A stretch of 64,000 nt of DNA from Lachnospiraceae bacterium. Its GTDB lineage: Bacteria > Bacillota > Clostridia > Lachnospirales > Lachnospiraceae. Position numbers and translations under genes: made by a program. The stretch spans positions 162,947-226,946 of the forward strand of contig JAFXXN010000135.1 of assembly GCA_017542245.1 (NCBI GenBank), read 5' to 3'. Positions within the stretch are counted from its first letter, which is position 1. Every line of letters begins with the position of its first letter. Positions 34,515 through 44,022 of this stretch are shown here, in pieces. A model generated the notes under the pieces. That model searched no databases, was not told where the DNA came from, and was given only the letters and a program-made list of their open reading frames with translations.

Positions 34515-35267
34515 ATGCAAACAAGAGAAAACATAGATATCAAAAGAGTTATAGATCGTTTTGACCGACTTATGAACGCTTCTGATTTTGAAGAAGCGGA
34601 AAGACATCTCATATACTGGATGAATGAAGCCAAAGATATGGGTGACGACAGAAGCCTGTTTTCCGTAATAAACGAAATGACAGGCTTCTATCGTATGCGT
34701 GGTGACAGGAAAAATGCTTTTGATGCTGTAGAAAAGCTGAAACGCCTCACTTCTCAGACAGATAAATTCGGAAACATAGAAAAGGCTACCGCATACTTAA
34801 ACTGTGCCACGGTATATAACAGTTTTAAGGAACCGTTAGAAGCCTTAAAGCTTTATGAGCAGGCAGAAAAAATCTATTTAGAAAACCTTGACTCTAACGA
34901 TGAAAGGCTTGCCGGATTGTTCAATAATACTGCTCTGGCACATTTAGCCTTGAAAGAATATGAAAAGGCAAAAGACTATTTCGAAAAAGCAATGACAGTA
35001 CTTGACCAAAATACCGGAAAAGAAAACGAAAAAGCCATTACATGCCTTAATATGGCTGATCTAACAGAAGAACAAATGGGACCTGAAGAAGGAGAAGAAG
35101 AAATTCTGAAACTTCTTGATAAAGCAGTCGGATATCTTGACATTGCATGCAAAGGCGATTATTATGAATATAAAATGACTGCCGAAAAATGCATACCGGC
35201 GTTTAAACGTTACGGATACTTTATGTATGCCATGGAACTTGAAAAGAGGATAGGCGATGGCAAGTGA
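34515..35267 (+). CDS. Tetratricopeptide-repeat protein
   Basis: A 250-residue helical protein built of TPR-type hairpins; for example residues ~95-170 contain NNTALAHLALKEYEKAKDYF and the preceding repeat. It starts 3 bp after the pyrI stop without its own ribosome binding site, so translation may be coupled. It overlaps the next gene (DUF4037) by 11 bp. A role as adaptor for the following nucleotidyltransferase-like protein is possible. No enzymatic motif is visible. Confidence 0.8.
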   Translation: MQTRENIDIKRVIDRFDRLMNASDFEEAERHLIYWMNEAKDMGDDRSLFSVINEMTGFYRMRGDRKNAFDAVEKLKRLTSQTDKFGNIEKATAYLNCATVYNSFKEPLEALKLYEQAEKIYLENLDSNDERLAGLFNNTALAHLALKEYEKAKDYFEKAMTVLDQNTGKENEKAITCLNMADLTEEQMGPEEGEEEILKLLDKAVGYLDIACKGDYYEYKMTAEKCIPAFKRYGYFMYAMELEKRIGDGK

Positions 35268-36219
35268 AGCATCAAAAGAAAAAGGATTGGAAATATCAAA
35301 AAAATATTATGAATTATATGGCAAAGCAATGATAAAGGAAAAATTTCCTGATATCGAAGAAAAAATTGCCATAGGACTTGCAGGAAGCGGATCGGAGTGC
35401 TTTGGTTATGATGATGGATACTCACATGACCATGACTTTGAACCCGCATTCTGTATTTTTCTGCCCCAAGAAGATATAATAGATTCAAAAACTGCCTTTA
35501 ACTTACAGAGAGAATACACTAAACTTCCGCAGGAATTTATGGGACTAAAAAGACAGAAAATGAGTCCTGTCGGCGGAAACAGGCACGGAGTTATTAGGAC
35601 ATCTGATTTCTTTACTTCAAAATGCGGGAATCCTTTCGGACAGCTTACTGTAGGGGAATGGCTTACAGTACCTGAATATTCGCTTGCTGAAGCAGTAAAC
35701 GGTGAAATATTCAAAGATAATTATGGGGAGTTTTCTCTTATCCGTGATAGAATAAGCCATTATCCTAACGATATCAGATTAAAGAAAATTGCAGGCTACC
35801 TTCTTATCATGGCACAGGCAGGTCAGTATAATTATTTGCGGTGCGTTGACAGGGGAGAATCGGCCGCAGCACAGATATCTGTATATAAGTTTACGGAAGC
35901 ATGTATGCATGTTATTTTTCTATTAAATGAAAAATATATGCCGTATTATAAATGGAGCTTCAGGGCACTAAAGGATTTATCAAGACTCGGTAACCTTTAC
36001 GATTCCCTTGAATTCATTATTTCTTCAGACAATGAGAAAAACAGGGCACAGATGAAATCTGAAATGATAGAAGATATAGCTGCCCTGATAATAAAAGAAC
36101 TGAAAAATGATTCCATGACCGAAGCCGTATGCAACGACCTTGAAAAACACGCCTATTCGGTCAATGACCATATAAAAGACGGAAACCTCAGAAATATGGA
36201 CATATTTTCAGGCGTTTAA
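35257..36219 (+). CDS. DUF4037 nucleotidyltransferase-like protein
   Basis: A 320-residue protein with an N-terminal nucleotidyltransferase-like fold: GLAGSGSECFGYDD followed by SHDHDFEPAF resembles the GS-x-DxD pattern of polymerase-beta type enzymes and matches DUF4037 in bacterial annotations. The rest is helical. The start ATG 35257 overlaps the TPR gene. Substrate unknown. Being joined to pyrI and a TPR gene is suggestive of a small operon, but a metabolic link to pyrimidines is not shown. Confidence 0.75.
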   Translation: MASEASKEKGLEISKKYYELYGKAMIKEKFPDIEEKIAIGLAGSGSECFGYDDGYSHDHDFEPAFCIFLPQEDIIDSKTAFNLQREYTKLPQEFMGLKRQKMSPVGGNRHGVIRTSDFFTSKCGNPFGQLTVGEWLTVPEYSLAEAVNGEIFKDNYGEFSLIRDRISHYPNDIRLKKIAGYLLIMAQAGQYNYLRCVDRGESAAAQISVYKFTEACMHVIFLLNEKYMPYYKWSFRALKDLSRLGNLYDSLEFIISSDNEKNRAQMKSEMIEDIAALIIKELKNDSMTEAVCNDLEKHAYSVNDHIKDGNLRNMDIFSGV

Positions 36220-36243
36220 TAATAATATCACAGGAATAAAAAA

Positions 36244-37635
36244 ATGACATTAGGAAAATTTATAGGAGATAAAAAATTTTACAGCAGAGTCCTGAAAGTA
36301 GCAGTCCCTATAATGATCCAGAACGGTATCTCGAACTTTGTAAGCCTTCTGGACAACATAATGATAGGACAGGTCGGGACCGAAAAGATGTCGGGCGTCG
36401 CCATAGTCAATCAGCTGCTGTTCGTACTTTATCTTGGACTTTTCGGTGCACTTGCAGGACCGGGAATTTACGGAGCTCAATTCTTCGGAAGCGGGAACCA
36501 TGAAGGAGTAAGACATTCTTTCAGATATAAACTTTATATATCACTGCTGCTTGTAATCGTAGGTATTCTGGTATTTATATCCTTCGGCGATGGGCTGATG
36601 ACCCTTTACTTAAGTGAAGAAGTAGAAACTGCTCAGTCAGCTGAAAACGTACTTATGTACGGACATGACTATATGTTAGTCATGCTGATAGGACTTATCC
36701 CGTTCGCAATAGAAGAAGTTTACGCAAGCACACTTAGAGAGTGCGGTGAAACAAGAGTTCCCATGTTAGCCGGTCTTATAGCCGTAGTAGTAAATCTCTG
36801 TCTCAACTACGTTCTCATATTCGGTAAATTAAATTTCCCCGAACTGGGAGTAACAGGTGCGGCTATAGCAACGGTTGTATCCAGATTTGTACAGGCAATA
36901 GTAGTTATCGTCTGGACACACAGACATACGGTAAAAATGAAATTCGCCGCCGGACTGTACAAGAGTCTTAAGATACCGAAGGATCTTGTCGGGAAAATCA
37001 CAATAAAAGGTATGCCGCTCATGTTTAACGAGCTTCTCTGGTCAGCAGGCATGGCAATACTTAATCAGTGCTACTCAAGACGTGGGCTTGACGCCGTGGC
37101 AGGATTAAATATCGCATCAACATTCAATAACCTGTTTAATGTTGTATTCATCGCGATGGGAAGTGCCGTTGCCATCATGGTAGGACAGCTTTTGGGAGCC
37201 GGAGAGCTCGAAGCTGCAAGGGATACGGATACAAAACTGATAGCATTTTCCGTAGCATCAAGTGCAGTGCTTGGAGGAATACTGTTCCTGCTTGCACCGG
37301 TATTCCCGGAGCTTTATAACTCAGAAGAAACAGTAAAAGAACTGGCCTGCGGGTTTATAAGAATAAGTGCCATATGCATGCCGCTGTATGCATTCATGCA
37401 TGCATCATACTTTACGCTCCGTACGGGTGGGAAAACCTTTATCACGTTTTTATTTGACAGCGTATTTTTATGGGGCGTAAGTACACCTACAGCATTTTTG
37501 ATAAGCCGTTTTACAGGTATGCCGGTACTTACCATGTTCTTCTGCATCCAGATGATAGACCTGATCAAATGCATTATAGGGTTCATACTTGTAAAGAAAG
37601 GTGTATGGATACAGAATCTTGTAAAAGAAAAATAA
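36244..37635 (+). CDS. MATE family efflux transporter
   Basis: A 463-residue, 12-helix protein of the multidrug and toxic compound extrusion family (NorM/DinF type), a sodium- or proton-driven exporter. IQNGISNFVSLLDNIMIGQVG near residue 20 is the typical N-terminal segment, and the sequence around VSRFVQAIVV and later helices show the two six-helix halves. It follows the DUF4037 gene by 24 bp and precedes queA by 9 bp, so it may be in one transcript. Substrate not predictable. Confidence 0.92.
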   Translation: MTLGKFIGDKKFYSRVLKVAVPIMIQNGISNFVSLLDNIMIGQVGTEKMSGVAIVNQLLFVLYLGLFGALAGPGIYGAQFFGSGNHEGVRHSFRYKLYISLLLVIVGILVFISFGDGLMTLYLSEEVETAQSAENVLMYGHDYMLVMLIGLIPFAIEEVYASTLRECGETRVPMLAGLIAVVVNLCLNYVLIFGKLNFPELGVTGAAIATVVSRFVQAIVVIVWTHRHTVKMKFAAGLYKSLKIPKDLVGKITIKGMPLMFNELLWSAGMAILNQCYSRRGLDAVAGLNIASTFNNLFNVVFIAMGSAVAIMVGQLLGAGELEAARDTDTKLIAFSVASSAVLGGILFLLAPVFPELYNSEETVKELACGFIRISAICMPLYAFMHASYFTLRTGGKTFITFLFDSVFLWGVSTPTAFLISRFTGMPVLTMFFCIQMIDLIKCIIGFILVKKGVWIQNLVKEK

Positions 37636-37644
37636 AAGGTATAA

Positions 37645-38739
37645 ATGGAAAAAGATATGGAATTAAGAAAATCAGATTTTTATTATGAATTACCGGAAGA
37701 ACTGATCGCACAGGATCCTTTAAAAGACAGATCTTCCTCGAGACTCCTTGTATTAAATAAATATACCGGAGAGTTTAAACATGAACATTTCAGCAATATC
37801 ACTAAATATCTGAAAAAAGGTGACTGCCTGGTTTTAAACAATACAAAGGTAATACCTGCAAGGCTCATAGGAGAAAGGATAGTAGATGATATTGTTCCGA
37901 AAAAAGGATTTGAAGCACCAAAATCCGGAGCAACAGTCGAAGTATTCCTGCTAAAAAGAATAGATGCGACACGTTGGGAAACTATCGTTAAACCCGGCAA
38001 AAAGCTGAGGGAAGGAGCCAAAGTCAGCTTCGGAACGGGGGAACTAAAAGGCACTGTCGAAGAAGTAAAAGACGATGGCAACAGAATAGTAAACTTTAGC
38101 TTTAACGGAATATTCGAAGAGGTACTTGACAGGCTGGGCGAAATGCCGCTGCCACCATACATAACACATGAACTTAAGGATAAAAACAGATATCAGACAG
38201 TTTATGCAAAATATGAGGGTTCGGTAGCAGCACCGACCGCAGGACTACATTTCACTACGGAATTATTGGATGAGATCAGGCAAAACGGGATAGATATAGC
38301 GGAAGTTACCCTTCATGTCGGTTTGGGAACATTTAGACCTGTAAAAGAGGAGAATATCCTTGACCACCATATGCACAGTGAATTCTATATAGTTGACAAA
38401 GAGGCAGCAGACAAGATCAATAACTGCCGGAAAAACGGCGGAAGAGTGGTGTGCGTAGGCACTACAAGCTGCAGGACTATAGAATCGGCAGCAGATGAGA
38501 ACGGAGTAGTTATCCCGGGCAGTGCGGATACCGAGATATTCATATATCCGGGATATAAGTTTAAGGTTCTCGACTGCCTTATAACGAATTTCCATCTTCC
38601 GGAATCAACTCTTATCATGCTTGTAAGTGCACTCGCCGGAAGAGAGCATGTACTTGCAGCTTATGAAGAGGCTGTGAAGGAAAGATACAGATTTTTCTCA
38701 TTCGGAGATGCGATGTTCTTAACCGACGATCTGGGATAA
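37645..38739 (+). CDS. queA: tRNA preQ1 ribosyltransferase-isomerase QueA
   Basis: A 364-residue enzyme that adds the epoxycyclopentane ring from S-adenosylmethionine to 7-aminomethyl-7-deazaguanine in tRNA (queuosine synthesis). [38 protein letters not shown] and later [18 protein letters not shown] are family signatures. The start at 37645 is poorly supported; ATG 37657 (MELRKSDF) would match the usual family beginning. No other queuosine genes are adjacent. Confidence 0.95.
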   Translation: MEKDMELRKSDFYYELPEELIAQDPLKDRSSSRLLVLNKYTGEFKHEHFSNITKYLKKGDCLVLNNTKVIPARLIGERIVDDIVPKKGFEAPKSGATVEVFLLKRIDATRWETIVKPGKKLREGAKVSFGTGELKGTVEEVKDDGNRIVNFSFNGIFEEVLDRLGEMPLPPYITHELKDKNRYQTVYAKYEGSVAAPTAGLHFTTELLDEIRQNGIDIAEVTLHVGLGTFRPVKEENILDHHMHSEFYIVDKEAADKINNCRKNGGRVVCVGTTSCRTIESAADENGVVIPGSADTEIFIYPGYKFKVLDCLITNFHLPESTLIMLVSALAGREHVLAAYEEAVKERYRFFSFGDAMFLTDDLG

Positions 38740-38770
38740 TACAGACAGCAAAACTTTTTAAATTTTAAAT

Positions 38771-40366
38771 ATGAGGCATAAAAAGGCAATGAAATATGCA
38801 AACAGGAGAAAGATATATAATCCTTTGGTAACGATAATGCTTACCTTACTTTTCTGCGCCTTTTTCTATAGCGTAAAAGCAGAAGCAGCCACTGATATAC
38901 GCGTGGGACTTAAGGCATTATATTTTGGGAAAAATATAATAACCATATATAATACAGACCTTAAGATGGGCTTCTGTATCAACGATTCTTTTAAAGCAGA
39001 TATAGAACTAAAATCAAAGGGCGGCTTCAGCTTTGAGCCTGAGACAAGAGAATACTATTCGGATACTGTTCTATATCCAACATATTCAAAAGCGTTGGCT
39101 GCACTTGAAAGCATTATTGATTCAGATTCGAAAGCAGATGGTCTGGTCTGTTACGGCGGAAGAAACAACTGGTTCGCTTATGTAAGAAATGTTTCAGACA
39201 AATCAAAGTATAATAAGATTTCAACAACCGAGCTTATAAGGCTTACTTTCGGTCAGCAGGCATTGCTTATAGACGGAAGCATATCCGGCGGATATCCTCA
39301 GTTTGCATCATGTGGGAAGGATAAAACAATCTCGCTCGGAAGCAGAAATTACAGGGGACGGATAGAAGTGGGAAGATATGGAAACGGGTCTCTTTCAGCC
39401 ATAAACATAGTGAATATTGAAAGCTACCTACTGTCAGTTGTATCCTGTGAAATGAACACCACCTGGCACAGTGAGGCACAAAAAGTACAGGCTGTTGCAG
39501 CCAGAAGCTATTGCCTGGCAAATACCGGATTTAATGCTGATTCATATCTGAAAAAAGGTTATGTGATAGTCGATACAGATGAATCACAGGTGTATGCGGG
39601 AACAGGCAAAGAAACAGAAATATCACGATATGCCGTAAAAGCAACTTTAAAACAGATTCTTAAATCAAACGGAAAAGTCCTGCCGGCATATTTCTTTTCA
39701 ACCAGCGGCGGAGCCACGGAATTTTCCACAGATATATGGGGCGGAAACAGTTCAAGCTTTATAGGCGTATTTGACGAATATGAAACAAATCCGGAAAAGG
39801 CTCCATGGACTATAAAAACTACATATTCCGAACTTGAATCAAAACTAAAAGCCAAAGGCTACAGTGTTGGAACTATTACCGGTATCTATCCTGAAATATT
39901 ATCGGATTCGGGAAGAGTAAGTTCCGTAAAGATAAAATACAAAGGCGGAAGTATTTCGGTAAAAGGCTCCGTGATAAAATCGATGTACGATATGCGGAGC
40001 ACAAAATTTAAAATAATCACACAAAAAAGCGAAGACTTCGATATCGTGGTAAAGGGAGATAATTTAGAGGGAGATATAGCCGCAGAAAATGAAGTATCTA
40101 CTTCAGGACTATATGTTATTTCCGGGACAGGACAGATAAGTCAGATAAAAGATACAGCAGACCAGCTTGTAATAATCTCAAACGGAAACATGACAAATTT
40201 CCCTGTATCTTACCCAAATGAAAATGAAATCTGGTTCTTAGGAATGGGCTCAGGACACGGTATAGGCATGAGCCAGTCCGGCGCATACGGAATGGCACTA
40301 AAAGGCTACAAATATGATGAGATACTTAAGTATTATTATAATAATACGGAACTGACCACGTATTAA
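38771..40366 (+). CDS. SpoIID/LytB domain protein (secreted or membrane-bound)
   Basis: A 531-residue protein with an N-terminal hydrophobic signal (residues ~18-40, ending SVKAEAA), a ~160-residue region, and a SpoIID/LytB domain at ~200-525. Signatures are VVSCEMNTTWHSEAQKVQAV, SGGATEFSTDIWGG and the C-terminal GHGIGMSQSGAYGMA. SpoIID homologues degrade peptidoglycan stripped of peptides during sporulation or cell-wall remodelling. This one is larger than SpoIID (about 340), with inserted sequence near 395-460. No sporulation genes are near. Confidence 0.88.
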   Translation: MRHKKAMKYANRRKIYNPLVTIMLTLLFCAFFYSVKAEAATDIRVGLKALYFGKNIITIYNTDLKMGFCINDSFKADIELKSKGGFSFEPETREYYSDTVLYPTYSKALAALESIIDSDSKADGLVCYGGRNNWFAYVRNVSDKSKYNKISTTELIRLTFGQQALLIDGSISGGYPQFASCGKDKTISLGSRNYRGRIEVGRYGNGSLSAINIVNIESYLLSVVSCEMNTTWHSEAQKVQAVAARSYCLANTGFNADSYLKKGYVIVDTDESQVYAGTGKETEISRYAVKATLKQILKSNGKVLPAYFFSTSGGATEFSTDIWGGNSSSFIGVFDEYETNPEKAPWTIKTTYSELESKLKAKGYSVGTITGIYPEILSDSGRVSSVKIKYKGGSISVKGSVIKSMYDMRSTKFKIITQKSEDFDIVVKGDNLEGDIAAENEVSTSGLYVISGTGQISQIKDTADQLVIISNGNMTNFPVSYPNENEIWFLGMGSGHGIGMSQSGAYGMALKGYKYDEILKYYYNNTELTTY

Positions 40367-40373
40367 TTATGTA

Positions 40374-40424
40374 AGCCTTCCCCTTAAAGGGGAAGGTGGC
40401 TGCGAAGCAGCCGGATAAGGTGTA
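40374..40424 (+). repeat. CCTTCCCC palindromic intergenic repeat, second full copy
   Basis: AGCCTTCCCCTTAAAGGGG, then GTGGCTGCGAAGCAGC and GGATAAGGTGTAA, nearly identical to 32113-32164. It immediately follows the SpoIID-like stop and could act as its terminator. Confidence 0.85.
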
Positions 40425-40452
40425 AACAATCACGTTAAAAAAGTATAAAATT

Positions 40453-41064
40453 ATGTTCTACAATAAAAACATTCAGAAGGCAGGAAAAAACTTGAAAAAA
40501 CAAAATTGGAAGCCCGGAAATATGCTTTACCCTGTGCCGGCAGTCATGGTTACATGTAAATCAAAAGAAAAAGATTCAAAACCGAATATAATAACACTTG
40601 CATGGGCAGGAACGGTATGTTCTGACCCCGTTATGCTTTCCGTTTCTGTAAGACCGGAAAGATACTCACACGACATTATAGAAAAAAGCGGGGAGTTTGT
40701 AGTAAACCTTGTAACAGAAGACTTAACAAGAGCCTGTGACTGGTGCGGTGTCCGCTCCGGCAAGGATTATGACAAATTTAAAGAGGTGAAACTGACTCCG
40801 TTTAAGTCAGACTTTATGGAAACACCGGCCATAAGCGAAAGCCCGGTAAACATATACTGTAAGGTTAAAGATATACTGCGGCTTGGTTCACATGACATGT
40901 TCCTCGCCGAAGTAACAGGCGTAACTGTAGATGAAGCGTATATGGACGAAAACGGAAGATTTGATCTTTCCGCCACGAAGCTTATGGCATATTCCCACGG
41001 AGAATATTTCGCATTAGGAAAGAAGCTGGGGAAATTCGGATATTCTGTGAAAAAGAAGAAATAG
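40453..41064 (+). CDS. Flavin reductase family protein
   Basis: A 203-residue split-barrel FMN-binding protein. The family signature runs from WKPGNMLYPVPAVMVTC through NIITLAWAGTVCSDPVMLSV, and the ICGVRSGKD-like segment WCGVRSGKDYDKF follows. Such proteins bind FMN and reduce flavins or act as NADH-dependent oxidoreductases. ATG 40453 has no ribosome binding site; an in-frame TTG at 40492, after AGAAGGCAGG, gives a ~190-residue protein closer to typical family members. Physiological partner unknown. Confidence 0.88.
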   Translation: MFYNKNIQKAGKNLKKQNWKPGNMLYPVPAVMVTCKSKEKDSKPNIITLAWAGTVCSDPVMLSVSVRPERYSHDIIEKSGEFVVNLVTEDLTRACDWCGVRSGKDYDKFKEVKLTPFKSDFMETPAISESPVNIYCKVKDILRLGSHDMFLAEVTGVTVDEAYMDENGRFDLSATKLMAYSHGEYFALGKKLGKFGYSVKKKK

Positions 41065-41149
41065 AGAAAGAATCTTTTAAAGGAATTCTTTCCTGGGGAG
41101 TATGTATACTCTGACCGTGAACTGATGGAACAGATAAAGGAGGTTATTC

Positions 41150-41344
41150 ATGGAACAGATTGAGGAAATTAAGGAATGTCCTTTTTGTAGGGCAAAGGAT
41201 TTTACAGAGGCAAAAGCGAGATTTGTATCCCCGCTTGATGATGGATTTCATGGTTCGGTACTGTATCATACTATATGTTTGAACTGTGGTTCGGTAGTTC
41301 GGAGTTATATTAAAGATATTAAGCCGTTTGCTAAGAAGAAATAA
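41150..41344 (+). CDS. Small zinc-ribbon protein
   Basis: A 64-residue protein with CPFC near residue 10 and CLNC near residue 45, the four Cys of a zinc ribbon, and a basic C-terminal tail. AAAGGAGG eight bases before ATG 41150 makes it a convincing gene. Probably a nucleic-acid-binding or structural zinc protein; no further assignment is possible. It lies just before thpR. Confidence 0.72.
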   Translation: MEQIEEIKECPFCRAKDFTEAKARFVSPLDDGFHGSVLYHTICLNCGSVVRSYIKDIKPFAKKK

Positions 41345-41384
41345 GTTATATAGATTTCTGCTATTGGTAAAAGTGGGGAAAAAT

Positions 41385-41897
41385 ATGAGATTATTTGTTG
41401 CTTTGTACTTTGATGCAAATACAGTGGAAGCCATTTGCAAGCTACAATCGCTGTTAAGGGATAATGATGTGGAAGGAAATTACACAAAGCCTCAGAACCT
41501 TCATATGACACTTACATTCATAGGGGAGTATGGGAATCCGGACGATGTGCTTGATGTTCTGGAGACATTGCCTTTTCGACACATATCGCTTTGCTTTTCG
41601 GATGTGTATGTACATAGAGAAATGGTCCTTGTTTCTGTAGCACGTAATCCGGGACTGGAAAGCTATGTGAGGAGATTGAGAAGGGCACTGGCAGAAAAAG
41701 GTATCCCGTTTGATAGGAAAAACTTTAACCCGCATATCACGCTTGTCCGTAAGGCAGTCTTAAAGGATAGCCTGCCGGATAATCTGCTTAAAGATTCCGG
41801 ATTAACAACAACGGATGCGGATATGGTTTCGCTCTTACAGTCCACTCAGGGTAAGAATGGGATGATATATACAGAGCTGGGGCATATTTCGGGTTAA
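41385..41897 (+). CDS. thpR: RNA 2',3'-cyclic phosphodiesterase
   Basis: A ~170-residue 2H phosphoesterase of the ThpR/LigT family that opens 2',3'-cyclic phosphates to 2'-phosphates and can ligate tRNA halves in vitro. The two HxTx motifs are HMTLTFIGEYG (~residue 43) and HITLVRKA (~120). I start at ATG 41385 (MRLFVALYF), preceded by GTGGGGAA; an upstream in-frame start overlaps the small zinc-ribbon gene and would add 19 unconserved residues. Confidence 0.92.
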   Translation: MRLFVALYFDANTVEAICKLQSLLRDNDVEGNYTKPQNLHMTLTFIGEYGNPDDVLDVLETLPFRHISLCFSDVYVHREMVLVSVARNPGLESYVRRLRRALAEKGIPFDRKNFNPHITLVRKAVLKDSLPDNLLKDSGLTTTDADMVSLLQSTQGKNGMIYTELGHISG

Positions 41898-41919
41898 ATA
41901 TCAGAAAAAAGGTGATGAA

Positions 41920-41976
41920 GGACGGTGTTGTGATTGGCTAAATTATAAGTCAAACCCAACATCGTCCCTTTTAATT
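41920..41976 (+). terminator. Terminator after thpR
   Basis: GGACGGTGTTG (41920-41930) pairs with CAACATCGTCC (41957-41967) across a 26-nt loop, followed by CTTTTAATTTTTT. Confidence 0.65.
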
Positions 41977-42140
41977 TTTTATTCATAATATTTTTTGGAA
42001 CCACCCTCATTATCCCATCGTCTAATCATCAAACAAGAAGATAAAAACGTACGGATCCGAAATGAAACAATACTTGAACAAAACAACAGTTGACAGTTCC
42101 TATGATATAGTAGGAAGAAAGCCAAACGGAGGAAAATATT

Positions 42141-43793
42141 ATGAAGAAGAAAATATTAGCAATAGGTTTATCATTAGTATTAGCATTAGGCATGGCAGGA
42201 TGTGCAAGCGCAAAGAATGACAGCCGTGATAATTATTCTGCAACAGCGAATAACAACTCCACACAGACATACAATTACAAAACCGCTCCTGACTCTGTAG
42301 CATCGGATGAGGGCTTGAGATATTTTGATCTGGAAGTAACAGAGAGCGTAAAAACAGAAGATTTTGGCGGATTTAATCAGGGAGCAGAAATCGATTGGAA
42401 TACAGAGGAGTATAAGCACATCGATGAAAACGGATGGAAGGCGGTAAGCGTATCACCTTTCTCAACTTTTGCAGCAGATGTGGATACCGCATCATATGCA
42501 AATCTTCGCCGTATGATAAATAACGGACAGAGGATACCGGAAGATGCAGTCAGAATTGAAGAGTTAATTAATTACTTTGATTATGATTATAAGGCACCTA
42601 CAAATAACGATCCTTTCTCCATTACGACAGAGATGGCGCCCTGTCCTTGGAATGAAAATACTAACTTACTTATGGTCGGTATCAAGGCTAAAGATATCGA
42701 TATGAGCCAGAGAAAAGCATCAAATCTCGTATTTTTGTTAGATGTATCCGGTTCCATGAATGGTGAGGACAGGTTAGGTCTCGTTCAGAAATCCTTCAAG
42801 ATGCTTACAAATGAGCTGAATCAGGATGACCGTATCTCGCTTGTTACATATGCATCAGGTGACAGGATTGTATTTGAAGGACTTTCAGGTGCTAACAGAA
42901 AAGAGATCACAGAGTACGTGGAAGATCTTTTTGCAAGTGGTGGAACAAACGGCTCAGTAGGTATCCAGACAGCATACGAGATAGCAGAAAAGTATTATAT
43001 CGAAGGCGGAAACAACCGTATAATCCTTGCTACAGATGGTGATCTTAACATCGGTATCACAGATGAAGGTTCACTTACACGCTTGGTAAAAGAGAAGGCA
43101 AAGAGCGGTGTATTCCTTTCAGTACTTGGCTTTGGCTGGGGAAATATTTCAGACAGCCGTATGGAAGCATTGGCAGATAATGGAAACGGAAATTACAATT
43201 ATATTGATTCTATAACAGAAGCAAAGAAAGTACTGGTTGACGAAATGGGCGGCACCCTCTTTACAGTAGCAAAGGATACCAAGATCCAGGTAGAATTTAA
43301 CCCTGCAGTTATTAAGGGATATCGTCTTATAGGCTATGAAAACAGAACCATGGCGGCAGAGGACTTTAATGATGATAAAAAGGATGGCGGAGAAATCGGC
43401 GCAGGCCATACAGTTACAGCACTTTATGAGATAGCATTGAAGGACAGTGCGCAGGAAATCCCCGAGGTTGAATCAAAATATGCAACAAAAGCTGATGCAG
43501 AGGGTACAGCAAGTGAATACCTGACAGTCAATATCAGATACAAGGAGCCTGACGGCGAGACCAGCAGCCTAATCACTCACCCTGTAGACAGTACATATTT
43601 TAGCGAAAACATGAGCGAGAATCTTTCTTGGGCAGCAGGCGTAGCTCAGGCAGGTATGATCATAAGAAAGTCAGAATTTGCAGGAACCAGCACCATGGAG
43701 AACGTTCTGGCAAGACTTTCGAAACTTGACTCAGTAAAAGAGGATGAGTACAGACAGGAATTCTGTGAGCTTATGAAAGAAATAGATAGTTAA
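42141..43793 (+). CDS. VWA-domain lipoprotein (YfbK type)
   Basis: A 550-residue lipoprotein: signal helix with lipobox LGMAGC (Cys near residue 21), a low-complexity linker, a YfbK-type N-terminal domain (~100-190, with FAADVDTASYANLRRMI), a von Willebrand factor A domain with metal site DVSGSMNGED (~200-375), and a C-terminal domain typical of this family. Such proteins are surface-anchored in Gram-positives; function is poorly known. GGAGGAAAAT precedes ATG 42141. It stands alone between terminators. Confidence 0.9.
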   Translation: MKKKILAIGLSLVLALGMAGCASAKNDSRDNYSATANNNSTQTYNYKTAPDSVASDEGLRYFDLEVTESVKTEDFGGFNQGAEIDWNTEEYKHIDENGWKAVSVSPFSTFAADVDTASYANLRRMINNGQRIPEDAVRIEELINYFDYDYKAPTNNDPFSITTEMAPCPWNENTNLLMVGIKAKDIDMSQRKASNLVFLLDVSGSMNGEDRLGLVQKSFKMLTNELNQDDRISLVTYASGDRIVFEGLSGANRKEITEYVEDLFASGGTNGSVGIQTAYEIAEKYYIEGGNNRIILATDGDLNIGITDEGSLTRLVKEKAKSGVFLSVLGFGWGNISDSRMEALADNGNGNYNYIDSITEAKKVLVDEMGGTLFTVAKDTKIQVEFNPAVIKGYRLIGYENRTMAAEDFNDDKKDGGEIGAGHTVTALYEIALKDSAQEIPEVESKYATKADAEGTASEYLTVNIRYKEPDGETSSLITHPVDSTYFSENMSENLSWAAGVAQAGMIIRKSEFAGTSTMENVLARLSKLDSVKEDEYRQEFCELMKEIDS

Positions 43794-43845
43794 ACAGTTA
43801 TTTGCAAAAATAACTTTTACATACATAATATACTTCCTTTCTGAA

Positions 43846-43889
43846 GACACCCGGGTTTTGATTATATCAGAGACCCGGGTGTCTTTTTT
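43846..43889 (+). terminator. Strong terminator after the VWA lipoprotein
   Basis: GACACCCGGGT (43846-43856) pairs perfectly with ACCCGGGTGTC (43873-43883), followed by six T. Confidence 0.92.
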
Positions 43890-43987
43890 GGAAATCAGGA
43901 TTCCCGGGATGAACTTTTGAAGGAAATGCATTTGTTGTCAGAACACCGGTCATATTATAAAAACATTATGAAAAACTGAAAAAATCA

Positions 43988-44016
43988 TTGATTTTACTGA
44001 AAATTTGTCATATAAT
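43988..44016 (+). promoter_or_regulatory. Promoter of the defence-island leader
   Basis: TTGATT at 43988-43993, 17-bp spacer, TATAAT at 44011-44016. Transcription would start about 300 bases before the first island gene. Confidence 0.7.
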
Positions 44017-44022
44017 AAGAGA

